A stretch of DNA of 38,524 nucleotides from Pseudomonadota bacterium (lineage in GTDB: Bacteria > Pseudomonadota > Gammaproteobacteria > Pseudomonadales > Pseudohongiellaceae): the NCBI GenBank assembly GCA_027621405.1, contig JAQCBT010000024.1:1-38524 (forward strand), read 5' to 3'. Positions 7,546-17,059 of this stretch are shown one piece after another. How positions within the stretch are numbered: the first letter of the stretch is position 1; every line of letters starts with the position of its first letter. Under the pieces are notes generated by a model. The model ran no database searches, was not told the DNA's origin, and saw nothing but the letters and a program-made list of their open reading frames with translations. The translations under genes and the position numbers were made by a program.

Positions 7546-8909
7546 TAGCGCTTGTTCAAAGCTTGCTCATCAAGCTGGCGAAAGTGCGCCATCTTCTCCT
7601 TGATGCGGGACTCCAGCCCGACATCCTTCGGTTGATAGAACCGTGCGTCCTGGATTTCTTCCGGCAGATAGTTCTCACCGGCGGCATAACCACCCTGTTC
7701 CGCATGGGCTTCATCGTGCGCATACCGATACTCCGCGCCGTGACCCATGTCTTTCGCCAGCTTGGTCGGTGCGTTGCGCAGATGTACAGGCACCTCCAGT
7801 GACCCGTGTTCACTCAGGGAACCCTTCACTTGACCGAAAGCCGAATACAGGGCATTGCTCTTGGGCGCCGCCGCGAGATACACAGCTGCCTGCGCCAGGG
7901 CCAGGTCACCTTCCGGGCTACCGAGACGGTTGTAGGTATCCCAGCAATCCGTGCAGACCTGCAAGGCGCGCGGGTCCGCCAGACCAACATCCTCCACCGC
8001 CATGCGGGTGAGACGACGGGCGAGATAGATGGGATCGCAACCGCCATCCAGCATACGGGTCAACCAGTATAGCGCGCCATCGGGGGACGAGCCGCGTACC
8101 GCCTTGTGCAGGGCCGAGATCTGGTCATAGAAGGCATCGCCGCCCTTATCGAAACGGCGGTAACTTTCTGCCAGCACCTGGTCGAGATGCGTATCCTTTA
8201 CTACCCGCTCGCCATCCACCTCGTCGGCCATATCACTGAGCACTTCCAGGTAGTTGAGAGTGCGCCGGGCATCGCCATCGGCGGCACGAACCAATACCCG
8301 TTTCTGCTCGTCAGTCATGCCAATGTTCAACTTGCCCAGGCCACGCTCACTGTCGGCAAGCGCATTGTCGATCACCGACAGCAGATCGTCTTCGGTGAGC
8401 GACTTGAGCAGATACACCCGGGCCCGGGACAACAAGGCATTGTTTAACTCGAAGGAAGGGTTCTCGGTGGTGGCACCAATAAAGAGGATGGTGCCGTCCT
8501 CGATATGGGGAAGGAAGGCATCCTGTTGCGCCTTGTTAAAACGGTGCACCTCGTCCACGAAGACAATGGTCTTCCGTGTGCTGTTCATCTGATGGTATTT
8601 CGCTTGCTCGATCGCAGCACGAATTTCTTTTACGCCGGCTAACACCGCTGACAATGTCTCGAAGTGGCAGTCGCAGGTCTCGGCAATGATCCGCGCCAGG
8701 GTAGTTTTGCCCACTCCGGGTGGGCCCCACAGGATCATGGAATGGGGCTGCTTGTGGGTTATCGCCTCATAGACAGACTTGCCGGGAGCAAGCAGGTGCG
8801 CCTGGCCGGTGAATTCTGCGATGGAACGAGGGCGGAGCCGAGCGGCGAGAGGTTGATACACCCCGCGGTGCTCGTCCGCAAACAAGGATTTTGTGGGGGA
8901 CTGGGACAT
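7539..8909 (-). CDS. rarA: Replication-associated recombination protein A (RarA/MgsA), AAA+ ATPase
   Basis: A 456-residue clamp-loader-like ATPase that acts at stalled replication forks. It has Walker A GPPGVGKT at residues 62-69, Walker B IVFVDEVHRFNKAQQDAFLPH near 115-135, and the sensor segment IGATTENPSFELNNALLSR. The C-terminal tetramerisation part has the family signatures GSDPDGALYWLTRML-like and YAHD. Length matches the family. The ATG at 8909 has AAGGG about 8 nt upstream. It is transcribed away from the DUF748 gene. The terminal codons are Lys-TAG, with AAATAGG matching the outer end of the palindrome, as if the repeat had replaced the original end of the gene. Confidence 0.95.
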   Translation of the reverse strand: MSQSPTKSLFADEHRGVYQPLAARLRPRSIAEFTGQAHLLAPGKSVYEAITHKQPHSMILWGPPGVGKTTLARIIAETCDCHFETLSAVLAGVKEIRAAIEQAKYHQMNSTRKTIVFVDEVHRFNKAQQDAFLPHIEDGTILFIGATTENPSFELNNALLSRARVYLLKSLTEDDLLSVIDNALADSERGLGKLNIGMTDEQKRVLVRAADGDARRTLNYLEVLSDMADEVDGERVVKDTHLDQVLAESYRRFDKGGDAFYDQISALHKAVRGSSPDGALYWLTRMLDGGCDPIYLARRLTRMAVEDVGLADPRALQVCTDCWDTYNRLGSPEGDLALAQAAVYLAAAPKSNALYSAFGQVKGSLSEHGSLEVPVHLRNAPTKLAKDMGHGAEYRYAHDEAHAEQGGYAAGENYLPEEIQDARFYQPKDVGLESRIKEKMAHFRQLDEQALNKRYK

Positions 8910-8984
8910 GGGTACCCTTTATAAGTTGGGTAAATGTAAAAAACTACCTAATTTTTCCCTGCTTCTCTTTTCCCTCCCTTTCCT

Positions 8985-9013
8985 TTGATAGCAGGAAGTT
9001 GGCCTGCTCTATT
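8985..9013 (+). promoter_or_regulatory. Possible sigma-70 promoter for the DUF748 gene
   Basis: TTGATA at 8985-8990 and TCTATT at 9008-9013 are spaced 17 bp apart, about 70 nt upstream of ATG 9084. The match is moderate (5/6 and 4/6). No other evidence supports it. Confidence 0.3.
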
Positions 9014-9083
9014 TACCTGATGTTCCAGTTTTAGTAAAAACCCCCTTCACGCATTGATACTGAAACTCAGCAGCGGCCTCCAA

Positions 9084-12000
9084 ATGACCACACTCCTCGA
9101 CATTGCCAGCAAATATCGCCGCAGCCTGCAGTGGATAACCGGTATCCTGGTGACCTACAGCCTCGCCGGCTTCCTGCTACTGCCCTGGCTGGCGGAGCAG
9201 CAGGTAAAGGGCCTGCTGCAGGAGCGACTGCAGTTGGAGACCGACATTGAGTCGCTGTATCTGAACCCTTTCACCTTTTATACCGAACTTGTAGGGCTCA
9301 ATATTGTTGAGCCTGATGGCTCAACATAGCTGTCGCTGGAGAACTTCAATGCCAATCTGCAGTTCATGCGCTTGCTCCTGCTGCAGGTGCGGCTCACGGA
9401 TACTTCAGTTTCCGGGATGGACCTGTACCTGCAGCGGGAGTCGGAGACCAACAATACCCTGAGCACCCTCGCCGGGAGGTGGCAAGCAAGCCAGACTACA
9501 GAGGCTGTTGAGTCGCCGGAGAACTCAGAGCCTGGCGAGTTGTTCCCTCTTACTGTAGACCGCCTGCAACTGAGTAATCTGCGAGCGCACATTACCGACC
9601 GGGTTCCGGATGAAGTATTTACCAGCAGCGTGAGCCTGGACACGGCAACCATCACCAATCTCTCCACGCTTATGGACAGCCCGGGTAATCTTGACATGCA
9701 GATCAGCACGGATGAAGGTGCCCGGCTTCAGACCTCCGCCACATTCCATATCTCTCCCTTGCGCATTGAAGGTGATTTCTCCCTGAATGAGTTTGCCCTG
9801 GCACCTTTTTCGACATATGTAAGCTCCGCACTTCCTTTCAGTATTGATGACGGACAGTTACAACTGAGATTCAGTTACGGTGTTGATCTTGCCGGTGAGG
9901 AATTGAGGTTGGAGCTTGCCGGGATCAATGTATCTTTAGCGACCCTTGCCCTGTCCTCAACTGAAACTAACGGCCGCTTCCTGCAGCTTGGCGAACTTGC
10001 CCTTGAACAAGGCTCCGTGCGTATACCCGACAATAGCTCGACTATTTCGGATATCGCGATTAGTGGGCTGCAGATCACCGCTAACCGCGAAACCGATGGC
10101 AGCCTGGATTTGCTGCGACTCATTCCAGATCCGACAAACCCGGAAGCACAAGCGACTATTAATGAACCAGCTGGCAGCGAGACCAGGCCCAGGTCTATTG
10201 CCATTGACCAGGCACAATTGATCGAGAATCAGCTGACATTCACCGACCGCTCCCTGCGCAACACTTACACGCGCACAGCGAGCCTGAACCTGACCGTAAA
10301 CGACATCAATAACCAGCCGGGCTCACAATTTCCCCTCGATCTATCCCTGGGCCTGGACTCGGGAGGGTTGGCGACATTGCAGGGAGACCTCACTGTACTT
10401 CCAGCAGTAGCGGCAGAAGCTGAGTTGATACTCGAAGGCCTGGAGCTCAATGCGCTGGCTCCCTTGCTTGCCGAATACACTACACTGAATCTGCAAAGCG
10501 GTGCACTCAGCTCTACATTGACTCTGATAGTCGATGAAGATGAGCCCTTTGCCACAACAGGGGACATCGCAATTGCTGACCTGTTGTTGATAGACACTGT
10601 GCGCGCAGCGCCTTTGCTTTCACTACCGACGCTGCAGGTAGACAGCCTGAACTACTCGATAGCCAACAATCGTGCAGAGGTGTCCGAGCTGTTACTGGCG
10701 GATTTGAGTATTCGGGTAATCATCAACGAAGACGGGTCCACCAATCTCGGGCAGAGTATTCGCGCCTCAGAGTCGACGTCACAGGAAACCTCTGTGACCG
10801 AGCCTGATGCAGAGACCGGGTCTTCATCCTTGCCCGCCATCACCCTGGGCCGAATAAGCCTGCAAGACGCGGCCATGAATTTTACGGACCGTGACCTGCC
10901 CTTTGAGTTCAATGCCAATGTGCAGGACCTGAACGCAGACATCAACAACATCTCCAACACCACCAGCGAACTGACCCGGGTTACCCTGGAAGGACAGGTG
11001 GGAGAGTTCGGCTTGATGCAACTGGATACCGAGCTCGATCCATTCAATTTCACCAATGCGGCCACCATCGACCTGCGCTTCAGCAATATCGACCTGCCCG
11101 GTGCCACCCCCTATGCCATCAAGTTTGCCGGACGGGAGGTGGATGCCGGCACCATCGGCCTGCGCCTTGAATACACCCTGGAAAACCAGAATCTGGTGGC
11201 GAACAACCGTATGACCCTGAATGACCTGGAACTGGGTGATGAGATCGACTATCCGGATGCCATGGACCTGCCGCTGGACCTGGCCATTGCACTGCTGAAG
11301 GACAGTAACGGCGTCATCGAATTCGAGGTACCGGTGTCTGGCGAACTGAACGATCCCGAGTTTGATCTCGGACCCGCGATACGACGTGCAATAGGTAATA
11401 TCCTCACGAATATCGTTGCCGCGCCTTTCCGACTCCTGGGCAGCCTCGTTGGCGCCGGGGCAGATGCCAACATCGACCAGATCCGCTTCCTGCCGGGGCG
11501 CGCCGACATCGCCGCACCGGAACAGCAGAAACTGTTGCAGCTTGGTGAGGCCCTGACCCAGCGACCCGAGCTGTTACTGCAGATACCCCTGCTGCAGGGA
11601 GGGGAAAGCGACCGGCTTGCCCTGCAGACTGCGGCCGTGGATTCACGCATTGAAGATGCGCTTGCCAATACTGCCGATACGGAGCGATCTCTGGTTGAAC
11701 GCCGAACGACGGTACTGGAGGCGCTCTACTCGGCCATAAATCCTGGCGCGGCGCTGGCAGATATTCGCACGGCACACACAACTCTGCCTGCAGTAACGAC
11801 TGCAGACCAGAGCGATGCCTCGGCTGCCAGTGTCGAGAACACTGCCCTACCCCAGTTCGATGTGATCGCCTATAACAATGACCTGCGCGATCGCCTGATC
11901 GCCGCCGAACCCATAGGTGAAGCAGAACTCTCTGTACTGGCCAGTGAACGCCTTGCGAATGTCAGTGAGTATCTCACAAGCAACGCCTTACTCTCGGCGG

Positions 12001-12086
12001 CAAGATTGGTTCCCGACGAGGCGGTGACTGTCGAGGAAGATGAGGAAGGTTGGTTAGTGATGGAGTTCGGCTTGGGTTCTAAATAG
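9084..12086 (+). pseudogene. DUF748/AsmA-like envelope protein interrupted by one in-frame TAG
   Basis: An open frame of about 1000 codons is broken only by TAG at 9327-9329. Before it are a membrane anchor (WITGILVTYSLAGFLLLPWL) and the start of the DUF748 domain (LVGLNIVEPDGST). After it the same frame continues without a gap (LSLENFNANLQFMRLLLLQV) to the stop at 12084-12086. The large part has the repeating beta-strand pattern of DUF748/AsmA-like proteins, which span the periplasm and take part in envelope lipid traffic. ATG 9366 has no ribosome binding site and lacks the anchor, so a separate gene there is unlikely. The choices are a recent nonsense mutation, read-through, or a sequence error. 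A TTG at 9054 is an alternative start. The final Lys-TAG comes from palindrome copy 5. Confidence 0.75.
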
Positions 12087-12131
12087 GGACAGATTTATTT
12101 TCCAAAGGAAAATAAATCTGTCCCTATTTAG
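12079..12131. repeat. Palindromic repeat family A, copy 5
   Basis: Perfect 53-bp palindrome with loop AAA and outer bases CTAAAT and ATTTAG. It lies between convergent genes and supplies both stops: TAG at 12084-12086 on the plus strand and TAA (complement of 12128-12130) on the minus strand. Confidence 0.98.
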
Positions 12132-14002
12132 TACAATCCCTTGAGATCAGCATCAAATTCAATCAGAACCCGGGGATAACCCATCTCCAGAGCCAGGTTG
12201 GCATTCTGCTCGGCAAGATTGATATCACCGAGACGCATATAGGCCACCGCGCTGCGATAATGGTTTTGCGGATTCTGCGGTGCCGCTTCGAGTGCAGCGC
12301 TTAAAGACTGCTCCAGCAATTCACGATCACCAATACTGCCGGCGGCAATTATCAGGCTCTGCAGGTGGTCTACAGCATTGGGATTGATGGCGAGGTTTTC
12401 CCGCGCCAGTTCCACTACCTGCTGGAATATCTCCCTCGCTGATTCTGGCCCCTCATCATGCCAGATGGCATCGCCAAGATTTGCCAACACTCTGTCGTCG
12501 TTCGGCACTGCCGTTGATGATGCCCGGTAGAGATCGGCGGCTGCCGCGAAATCACCTTCGAAGAAATAGGCGGTGGCAAGATTGTCTTCAAAGCCGGCAC
12601 GGCGACTCGAAGGGCCGGACTGCAAGACCTGCAGCAAGTATTCCCTGGCTTCGCTGAACTGCCCCGCCAGCAATAACAAACCCGAGTAACTGTACTGATA
12701 TCCTTCATTCTCGGGGCGCAGCCGGATTGCCATCGCGGCCGGTTCCAGAGCTTCCTCATAACGCCCCTGGCTGAAGTACAGATTCTGCAGGTTGGCATAG
12801 GCCTCGGGGCTACCGGGGTTGCGCTGGATGAGTGAAAGCAGAAGTCGTTCCGCTTCATCGTAACCACCTGACGCTTCCCCCAGGGCACGGGCCAGGGCGA
12901 TCTGTGCATTATAGTGCTCAGGATTGGCCGCGAGCACTTGCCTGAATTCTTCAATCGCACGATCCGCCTGTCCCGACCTGCGGTAGAGCTGGCCCAGGGC
13001 AAAATGTGCTTCCGGTGCCTCCTGCAACAGGGTTAATGAGCGAAAACAGGATCGCTCCGCATTGCTGAAGTAATCTGGGTTTCGCTCCTGGTTATAGAGT
13101 GTCAGGTAATAATTACAAAGTGCGGTTAAGGGCAAGGCAAAACGACTATCCGCCTCAATCGCTGCCTCTGTGAATGCGAAGCCTTCTTCCGATACAGGAT
13201 CAATCGCAAATTCCTGCTGCCCTCTCAGGTAAAGATCATAGGCGCGCGCATTGTTCGTCAGTTCAGGCATGACGGCCTGCTCGATATCAAACTGGTTAAA
13301 CACCGCGTTGGCGACCAGCTGGTTAACTGCAGCGAGTTCGGCCTCCAGGAATCTTTCTTCAAAGACACGGGTACCCGATTGTGTGTCGGTCACCCGGACG
13401 ATGATGGTGGCGTCATCTTCATCATTCTGAATCTCTCCGGTAAGGAGATAACGCACGCCAAGCTGTTCACCCAATACACGCGGGGGTTGGCCGCTGTCGA
13501 CACCTTCGATGGCATCCTCCGGCAACACCCGAATACCGGAGACTCGCAACAGGCTCTCGGTTATATCGCCCGCGAGGAATTGCAGGTGAGATTGGGTTGC
13601 GAATTCACCCAGACTGAAAGGTAGTACGGCGAGCGTCACGATCTCATCGCTTGCCACCGGCGCTTCTGCATCCCAATGGCGGGAAATCACCGCCGAGACA
13701 GCAATCACCGACACCACAATAAGCCCCAGTGCAGTTATCGCCTGGGCATTAACCTCGGGCCGGTTCTCGGGGGTGGTCTTGATGAACCGGGTCTTGGAAA
13801 AGTCATAGATCCAGGATACAACGGCGACGATCGGGATTCCGATAAGGGTAGCCAGGATAAGAGCTCTGGAAATCCAGATTGGCAGCGAGAGCGGGTCTTC
13901 TGCCACATCGACCACTTGCAGAAACAGCCACATGACGGCGGCATACAAGGCCACCGCCTGAAAGACTTTGCGCTCTATGAGCGCCTGGATGAAGTAACCC
14001 AT
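12128..14002 (-). CDS. Inner-membrane TolB-like/TPR repeat protein
   Basis: A 624-residue protein. Three hydrophobic segments lie near residues 14-34, 43-65 and 88-108. The cytoplasmic stretch between the second and third contains YDFSKTRFIKTTPENRP, as in membrane-bound adenylate-cyclase-like TPR proteins. After the third helix a TolB/FlgO-like domain begins with VTLAVLPFS and continues through ITESLLRVSGIRVLPED and YLLTGEIQ. From about residue 265 to the end, TPR units repeat (for example AHFALGQLYRRSGQADRAIEEF and AYANLQNLYFSQGRYEEALEPA). No cyclase or DNA-binding domain is present. It is probably a periplasmic scaffold; function unknown. GAGAG lies upstream of the ATG. The TAA is inside palindrome copy 5. 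Confidence 0.8.
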   Translation of the reverse strand: MGYFIQALIERKVFQAVALYAAVMWLFLQVVDVAEDPLSLPIWISRALILATLIGIPIVAVVSWIYDFSKTRFIKTTPENRPEVNAQAITALGLIVVSVIAVSAVISRHWDAEAPVASDEIVTLAVLPFSLGEFATQSHLQFLAGDITESLLRVSGIRVLPEDAIEGVDSGQPPRVLGEQLGVRYLLTGEIQNDEDDATIIVRVTDTQSGTRVFEERFLEAELAAVNQLVANAVFNQFDIEQAVMPELTNNARAYDLYLRGQQEFAIDPVSEEGFAFTEAAIEADSRFALPLTALCNYYLTLYNQERNPDYFSNAERSCFRSLTLLQEAPEAHFALGQLYRRSGQADRAIEEFRQVLAANPEHYNAQIALARALGEASGGYDEAERLLLSLIQRNPGSPEAYANLQNLYFSQGRYEEALEPAAMAIRLRPENEGYQYSYSGLLLLAGQFSEAREYLLQVLQSGPSSRRAGFEDNLATAYFFEGDFAAAADLYRASSTAVPNDDRVLANLGDAIWHDEGPESAREIFQQVVELARENLAINPNAVDHLQSLIIAAGSIGDRELLEQSLSAALEAAPQNPQNHYRSAVAYMRLGDINLAEQNANLALEMGYPRVLIEFDADLKGLY

Positions 14003-14121
14003 TTCTCTCTCGTTTTTTTTTGGATCAGCTTACCAGCGGTGGATTGTCTTGCATAGAATCGATAAACCCGTCGATTAACAGGGATCAACCAAGCAGGGCT
14101 GAATAATTTTCCATTGAAGGA

Positions 14122-14172
14122 GGGGCCAGAATAAAAATGCAGTACTGAAGTGCTGTATTTTTTACTCTGAAC
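14122..14172. repeat. Palindromic repeat family B, copy 2 (degenerate)
   Basis: The left part reads GGCCAGAATAAAAATGCAGTACT and the right part AGTGCTGTATTTTTTACTCTGAAC. They pair imperfectly and match the other family B copies in AAAAAT(A/G)CAGT and ACTCTGA. The copy lies between the SDR gene end (14187) and the TPR gene start (14002). Confidence 0.6.
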
Positions 14173-14186
14173 TTCTATTTATTTAG

Positions 14187-14933
14187 CTACCAGGCAACAG
14201 CCTTCCCTTCCCAATCCAGAAAGTTCAGCGTAGGTTCTGCGGGCAAGGCTTCGACGATCTGCAGCAATCGCTCAGCCACAAAGTCCGGTGAAAAGAGTTT
14301 GTCCGGGGAGACTCCCTGCTGGAAGGGGGCCGACAGTGCAGTGTCTGTAGTGCCGGGATGGAATGCCAGGAAACGGGTGTTCCTGGCGAAGCGACGGTGC
14401 TCTATGGCCGCCGTCTTGAGCAGCATGTTCATGGCCGCCTTGGAGGCGCGATAGGCATACCAGCCGCCCGCGCGATTGTCCTCGATACTTCCCACCCGTG
14501 CGCTGAATACAGTGACGGCATTATGGCCATTGCTCGGCATCAATGGCAGCAGGTGCTTGAGCCACAGAATTGGAACAAACGCATTCACCTCAAACACGGC
14601 ATGCAGCGCATCACGATCGACTGACTTGAGCCGCTTCTCAGGCGCTATAGCATGCTGATGTAGCACACCATTGCAGATGAACAGACGGTCGATGGAGAAT
14701 GATGCACTACCCAGATCCCTGGCAATGCCGGCCATGGACTCCTCACTGTTATCCGATTGCAGCCAGTGCAGTCCCGGATTGGAAGCAGTCGCGGCCTGCT
14801 TGTCTTCTGGCGAGCGGCTGATAGCGATCACGTGACGATCTGCATCTGCCTGCAACAACTTGGTGATCAAGGCCTGCGCAATACCCCCACTCGCGCCGAC
14901 TACTATGGCCGTCTTTACCTGACTGTGATTCAT
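14187..14933 (-). CDS. Short-chain dehydrogenase/reductase
   Basis: A 248-residue classical-size SDR. The cofactor loop VVGASGGIA is at residues 11-19, the NNAG-equivalent is ICNGV, and the active site has Ser in VFSARVGS followed by YAYRASK (Tyr and Lys four apart). It is similar to the C-factor/CsgA-like group of SDRs; the substrate is unknown. The ATG at 14933 overlaps the stop of the upstream DCC-family gene (ATGA), so the two are translationally coupled. The four residues upstream of that ATG in the longer frame are unlikely to be used. Confidence 0.88.
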   Translation of the reverse strand: MNHSQVKTAIVVGASGGIAQALITKLLQADADRHVIAISRSPEDKQAATASNPGLHWLQSDNSEESMAGIARDLGSASFSIDRLFICNGVLHQHAIAPEKRLKSVDRDALHAVFEVNAFVPILWLKHLLPLMPSNGHNAVTVFSARVGSIEDNRAGGWYAYRASKAAMNMLLKTAAIEHRRFARNTRFLAFHPGTTDTALSAPFQQGVSPDKLFSPDFVAERLLQIVEALPAEPTLNFLDWEGKAVAW

Positions 14934-15355
14934 CGGCGCCCGCAAGAGTCAACATCGGTAAAGGTGTCGCAACGCTCGCAGCGTCTCTCACCGACTAACA
15001 GGTAGGATATGGCGTAGCGATTGCGGGCAAACAATCTATAGGCGATATCGGCGAACCAGCGAATCAATGGCCAACGCAGTATCACCAGCCAGGGTTTCCT
15101 GCCGACCGCCCGCCACGCACAACAGGTCACATCGAGCCCATAGATCATAGATCCATCGGCAAATTCACCATGCAGGTATCGATCAGCCTCACTAACATCG
15201 ATATGGGGATAACGTGCCACAAAATCCTCGTCGTAGATATCCGCAAAGCAAAGCCTGCCAGCCGTATCCAGTGCTCGCAGCTGACGCATCTCCGCCGCAC
15301 ACAGCGGACAGGTACCATCGAAGAATAGTGTCAGTGGATAGCGCATCTTATGCAT
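14930..15355 (-). CDS. DCC-family thiol-disulfide oxidoreductase-like protein (DUF393)
   Basis: About 141 residues. The diagnostic motif FFDGTCPLC lies near the N-terminus, with AEMRQLRALD after it. The conserved middle is YGLDVTCCAWRAVG and the segment WPLIRWFADIAYRLFARNRY leads to a Cys-rich end (RRCERCDT). DUF393 proteins are thioredoxin-like, and the DxxCxxC motif suggests redox chemistry. The function is not established. The start is uncertain: ATG 15355 (MHKMRY) or 15346 (MRYPL), neither with a clear ribosome binding site. It overlaps the SDR gene as ATGA, so the pair is an operon. Confidence 0.82.
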   Translation of the reverse strand: MHKMRYPLTLFFDGTCPLCAAEMRQLRALDTAGRLCFADIYDEDFVARYPHIDVSEADRYLHGEFADGSMIYGLDVTCCAWRAVGRKPWLVILRWPLIRWFADIAYRLFARNRYAISYLLVGERRCERCDTFTDVDSCGRR

Positions 15356-15923
15356 TAGATATAAAAGAAAATAGTTGAATACTATCTGCCGCATCGATGC
15401 TTCAGGCATCGACCTTGGGCAGCCCGGCAAAGCCATCGGGTCAGATGGCAAACAGTGGCGGTATCAGCAGACCTGCGAGGCAAACCTATAGCGGACAGCG
15501 AGACTGTAACAGCAAAAACCCTCTCAATCACAACTACGCTGAAAGCGTCGAGGTGGATTAGATAGGGATTCCTGTTCCTGGCATATGCGAGGAGTCATCG
15601 CTGCCTTGTTGCCAGGCGCAGCGTGTACACGGTAGACATAAAGCAGGCTGGAAGAAGGATCGCCATCCAGCGTGTACTTGTTCCAGTGGCCTGTCGAGAA
15701 CTGCCGTAGCTCACGCGCAGTGCATATGGCAAGCGGCCGGTATCGAGAGCAGCCGGGCAACTATGTCCAAACTGATGGTTTGGCATGGTCATCAAACAGC
15801 TTCTATTTGCGCATGGGATTGGCAACAGGATTGTGTAAAGAAATCTCACCACCGGTTCGTAAAAAAGGTAAAGTGGGACCTGCAGGCAAAACCCCATTTC
15901 AACAGCGACCAAGTTACTTAATT
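15356..15923. other. Intergenic region with no recognised gene
   Basis: About 570 bp lie between the divergent DCC gene and the phosphatidyltransferase gene. Open frames exist on both strands (including an 84-codon upstream extension of the 15924 gene), but their translations show no domain, signal peptide or ribosome binding site. Promoters for both genes are expected here, but none is convincing by eye. Confidence 0.5.
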
Positions 15924-17054
15924 GTGAGTGTACCCACAGAATCCGCCCTGAAGAGAGAGCTGGTCTGGCTCGGTGTGAGTGGCAGCGCCGTCCTGTGCGG
16001 CGGTGGCGCCTTGCTGGGTCTGTACTGGCACCCAGAGCGGGCCCTGCAATGGTTGGCCCAAACCCTGCTGATTTGGCTATTCCTGCTGCATCAGGCCTGG
16101 CTCCGCCTGCCGCTGAATCGACCTGCTGCAGACGCGCCTCTGTACAGCGACCTGGGCTGGGGCAATCGACTGACCTTGCTGCGGGCGTGCTTGATTGCTG
16201 CCACTGGCGGATTTCTGTTGCAGCCCTGGCCCGAAGGACGGTGGTTGGCCTGGGTACCGGGTTGGGTATATTTCTTTGGCGCGATATTTGATCGCGTCGA
16301 TGGCTACGTGGCCCGACGCACCAATCATAGTAGCCTGTTTGGCAATGACCTGGACAATGTCTCCGACGCCCTGGGCCTGGCTATCGTGTCCCTGCTGGCT
16401 TTAGGCTATGGCCAGATTCACTGGAGTTACCTGCTGTTTGGTGTCGCGTATTACCTGTTTCACTGCGGCCTGATGTGGCGCCGGTTCAAGGGTCTGCCGG
16501 TCTACCCGCTGCCACCCTATATGCATCGCCGGGCCTGGGCCGGGTTCCAGATGGGTTTCCTGGTAGTCGCAATCTGGCCCTGGTTCTATCCCCCCACCAC
16601 CACCCTGGCCGGCTTTGCCTTCATGCTACCAGCCCTGATTGGATTTGCCGTGGACTGGTTGTTTGTCAGTGGCCGCCTCGATCCCGATGCTCCCCGGGTG
16701 AAAGAAAGCCTGCGCAGGCTGGTCAGCTTCAGCGCCCTGTATTTCCAGCCCCTGATGCGACTTCTGATTCTGGGGCTCCTGCTCTGGTCCCTGCAGCGCA
16801 ACAGCTTTGAGCCTGGCTGGTTTATGCTGTCGGGCTTTTTGCTCGCCACGGCCATGATTGTCTTCGGCATCGCCGGTCGTGCCGCCTGTCTGGCCATGAT
16901 TGGCCTGGTAGCCAGTTACTATGCGGAGATCACCATGACTACCATAGAAGCAGTGTTGTATTGCTGCATCGTCTGGGTGATGCTGCTGGGTACTGGCCGT
17001 TTCAGTCTGTGGCAACCAGACCAGGCCTGGCTCCACCGCTACGACGGCGCCTGA
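15924..17054 (+). CDS. CDP-alcohol phosphatidyltransferase family membrane protein
   Basis: About 376 residues with roughly eight to ten membrane segments. The CDP-alcohol signature D-x2-DG-x2-AR-x8-G-x3-D-x3-D is complete, from FDRVDGYVAR (first Asp near residue 123) to FGNDLDNVSD. The enzyme should transfer a phosphoalcohol from a CDP-activated donor to an acceptor alcohol within the membrane. At over 370 residues it is nearly twice the length of PgsA or PssA, because of extra membrane segments after the catalytic part. The GTG at 15924 is a guess: the frame is open back to 15672 but the upstream translation is not convincing. A flippase-like gene follows after 5 bp, so the two probably form one operon. 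Confidence 0.82.
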   Translation: MSVPTESALKRELVWLGVSGSAVLCGGGALLGLYWHPERALQWLAQTLLIWLFLLHQAWLRLPLNRPAADAPLYSDLGWGNRLTLLRACLIAATGGFLLQPWPEGRWLAWVPGWVYFFGAIFDRVDGYVARRTNHSSLFGNDLDNVSDALGLAIVSLLALGYGQIHWSYLLFGVAYYLFHCGLMWRRFKGLPVYPLPPYMHRRAWAGFQMGFLVVAIWPWFYPPTTTLAGFAFMLPALIGFAVDWLFVSGRLDPDAPRVKESLRRLVSFSALYFQPLMRLLILGLLLWSLQRNSFEPGWFMLSGFLLATAMIVFGIAGRAACLAMIGLVASYYAEITMTTIEAVLYCCIVWVMLLGTGRFSLWQPDQAWLHRYDGA

Positions 17055-17059
17055 GCACT

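Noticed and set aside
9366..12086. An independent gene starting at ATG 9366
   Set aside because: The frame is the same as that before the TAG, sequence across the stop is continuous in family pattern, and no ribosome binding site or membrane anchor precedes 9366.
15672..15923. 84-codon N-terminal extension of the CDP-alcohol phosphatidyltransferase
   Set aside because: No membrane segment, ribosome binding site or family-like sequence; left as an open question.
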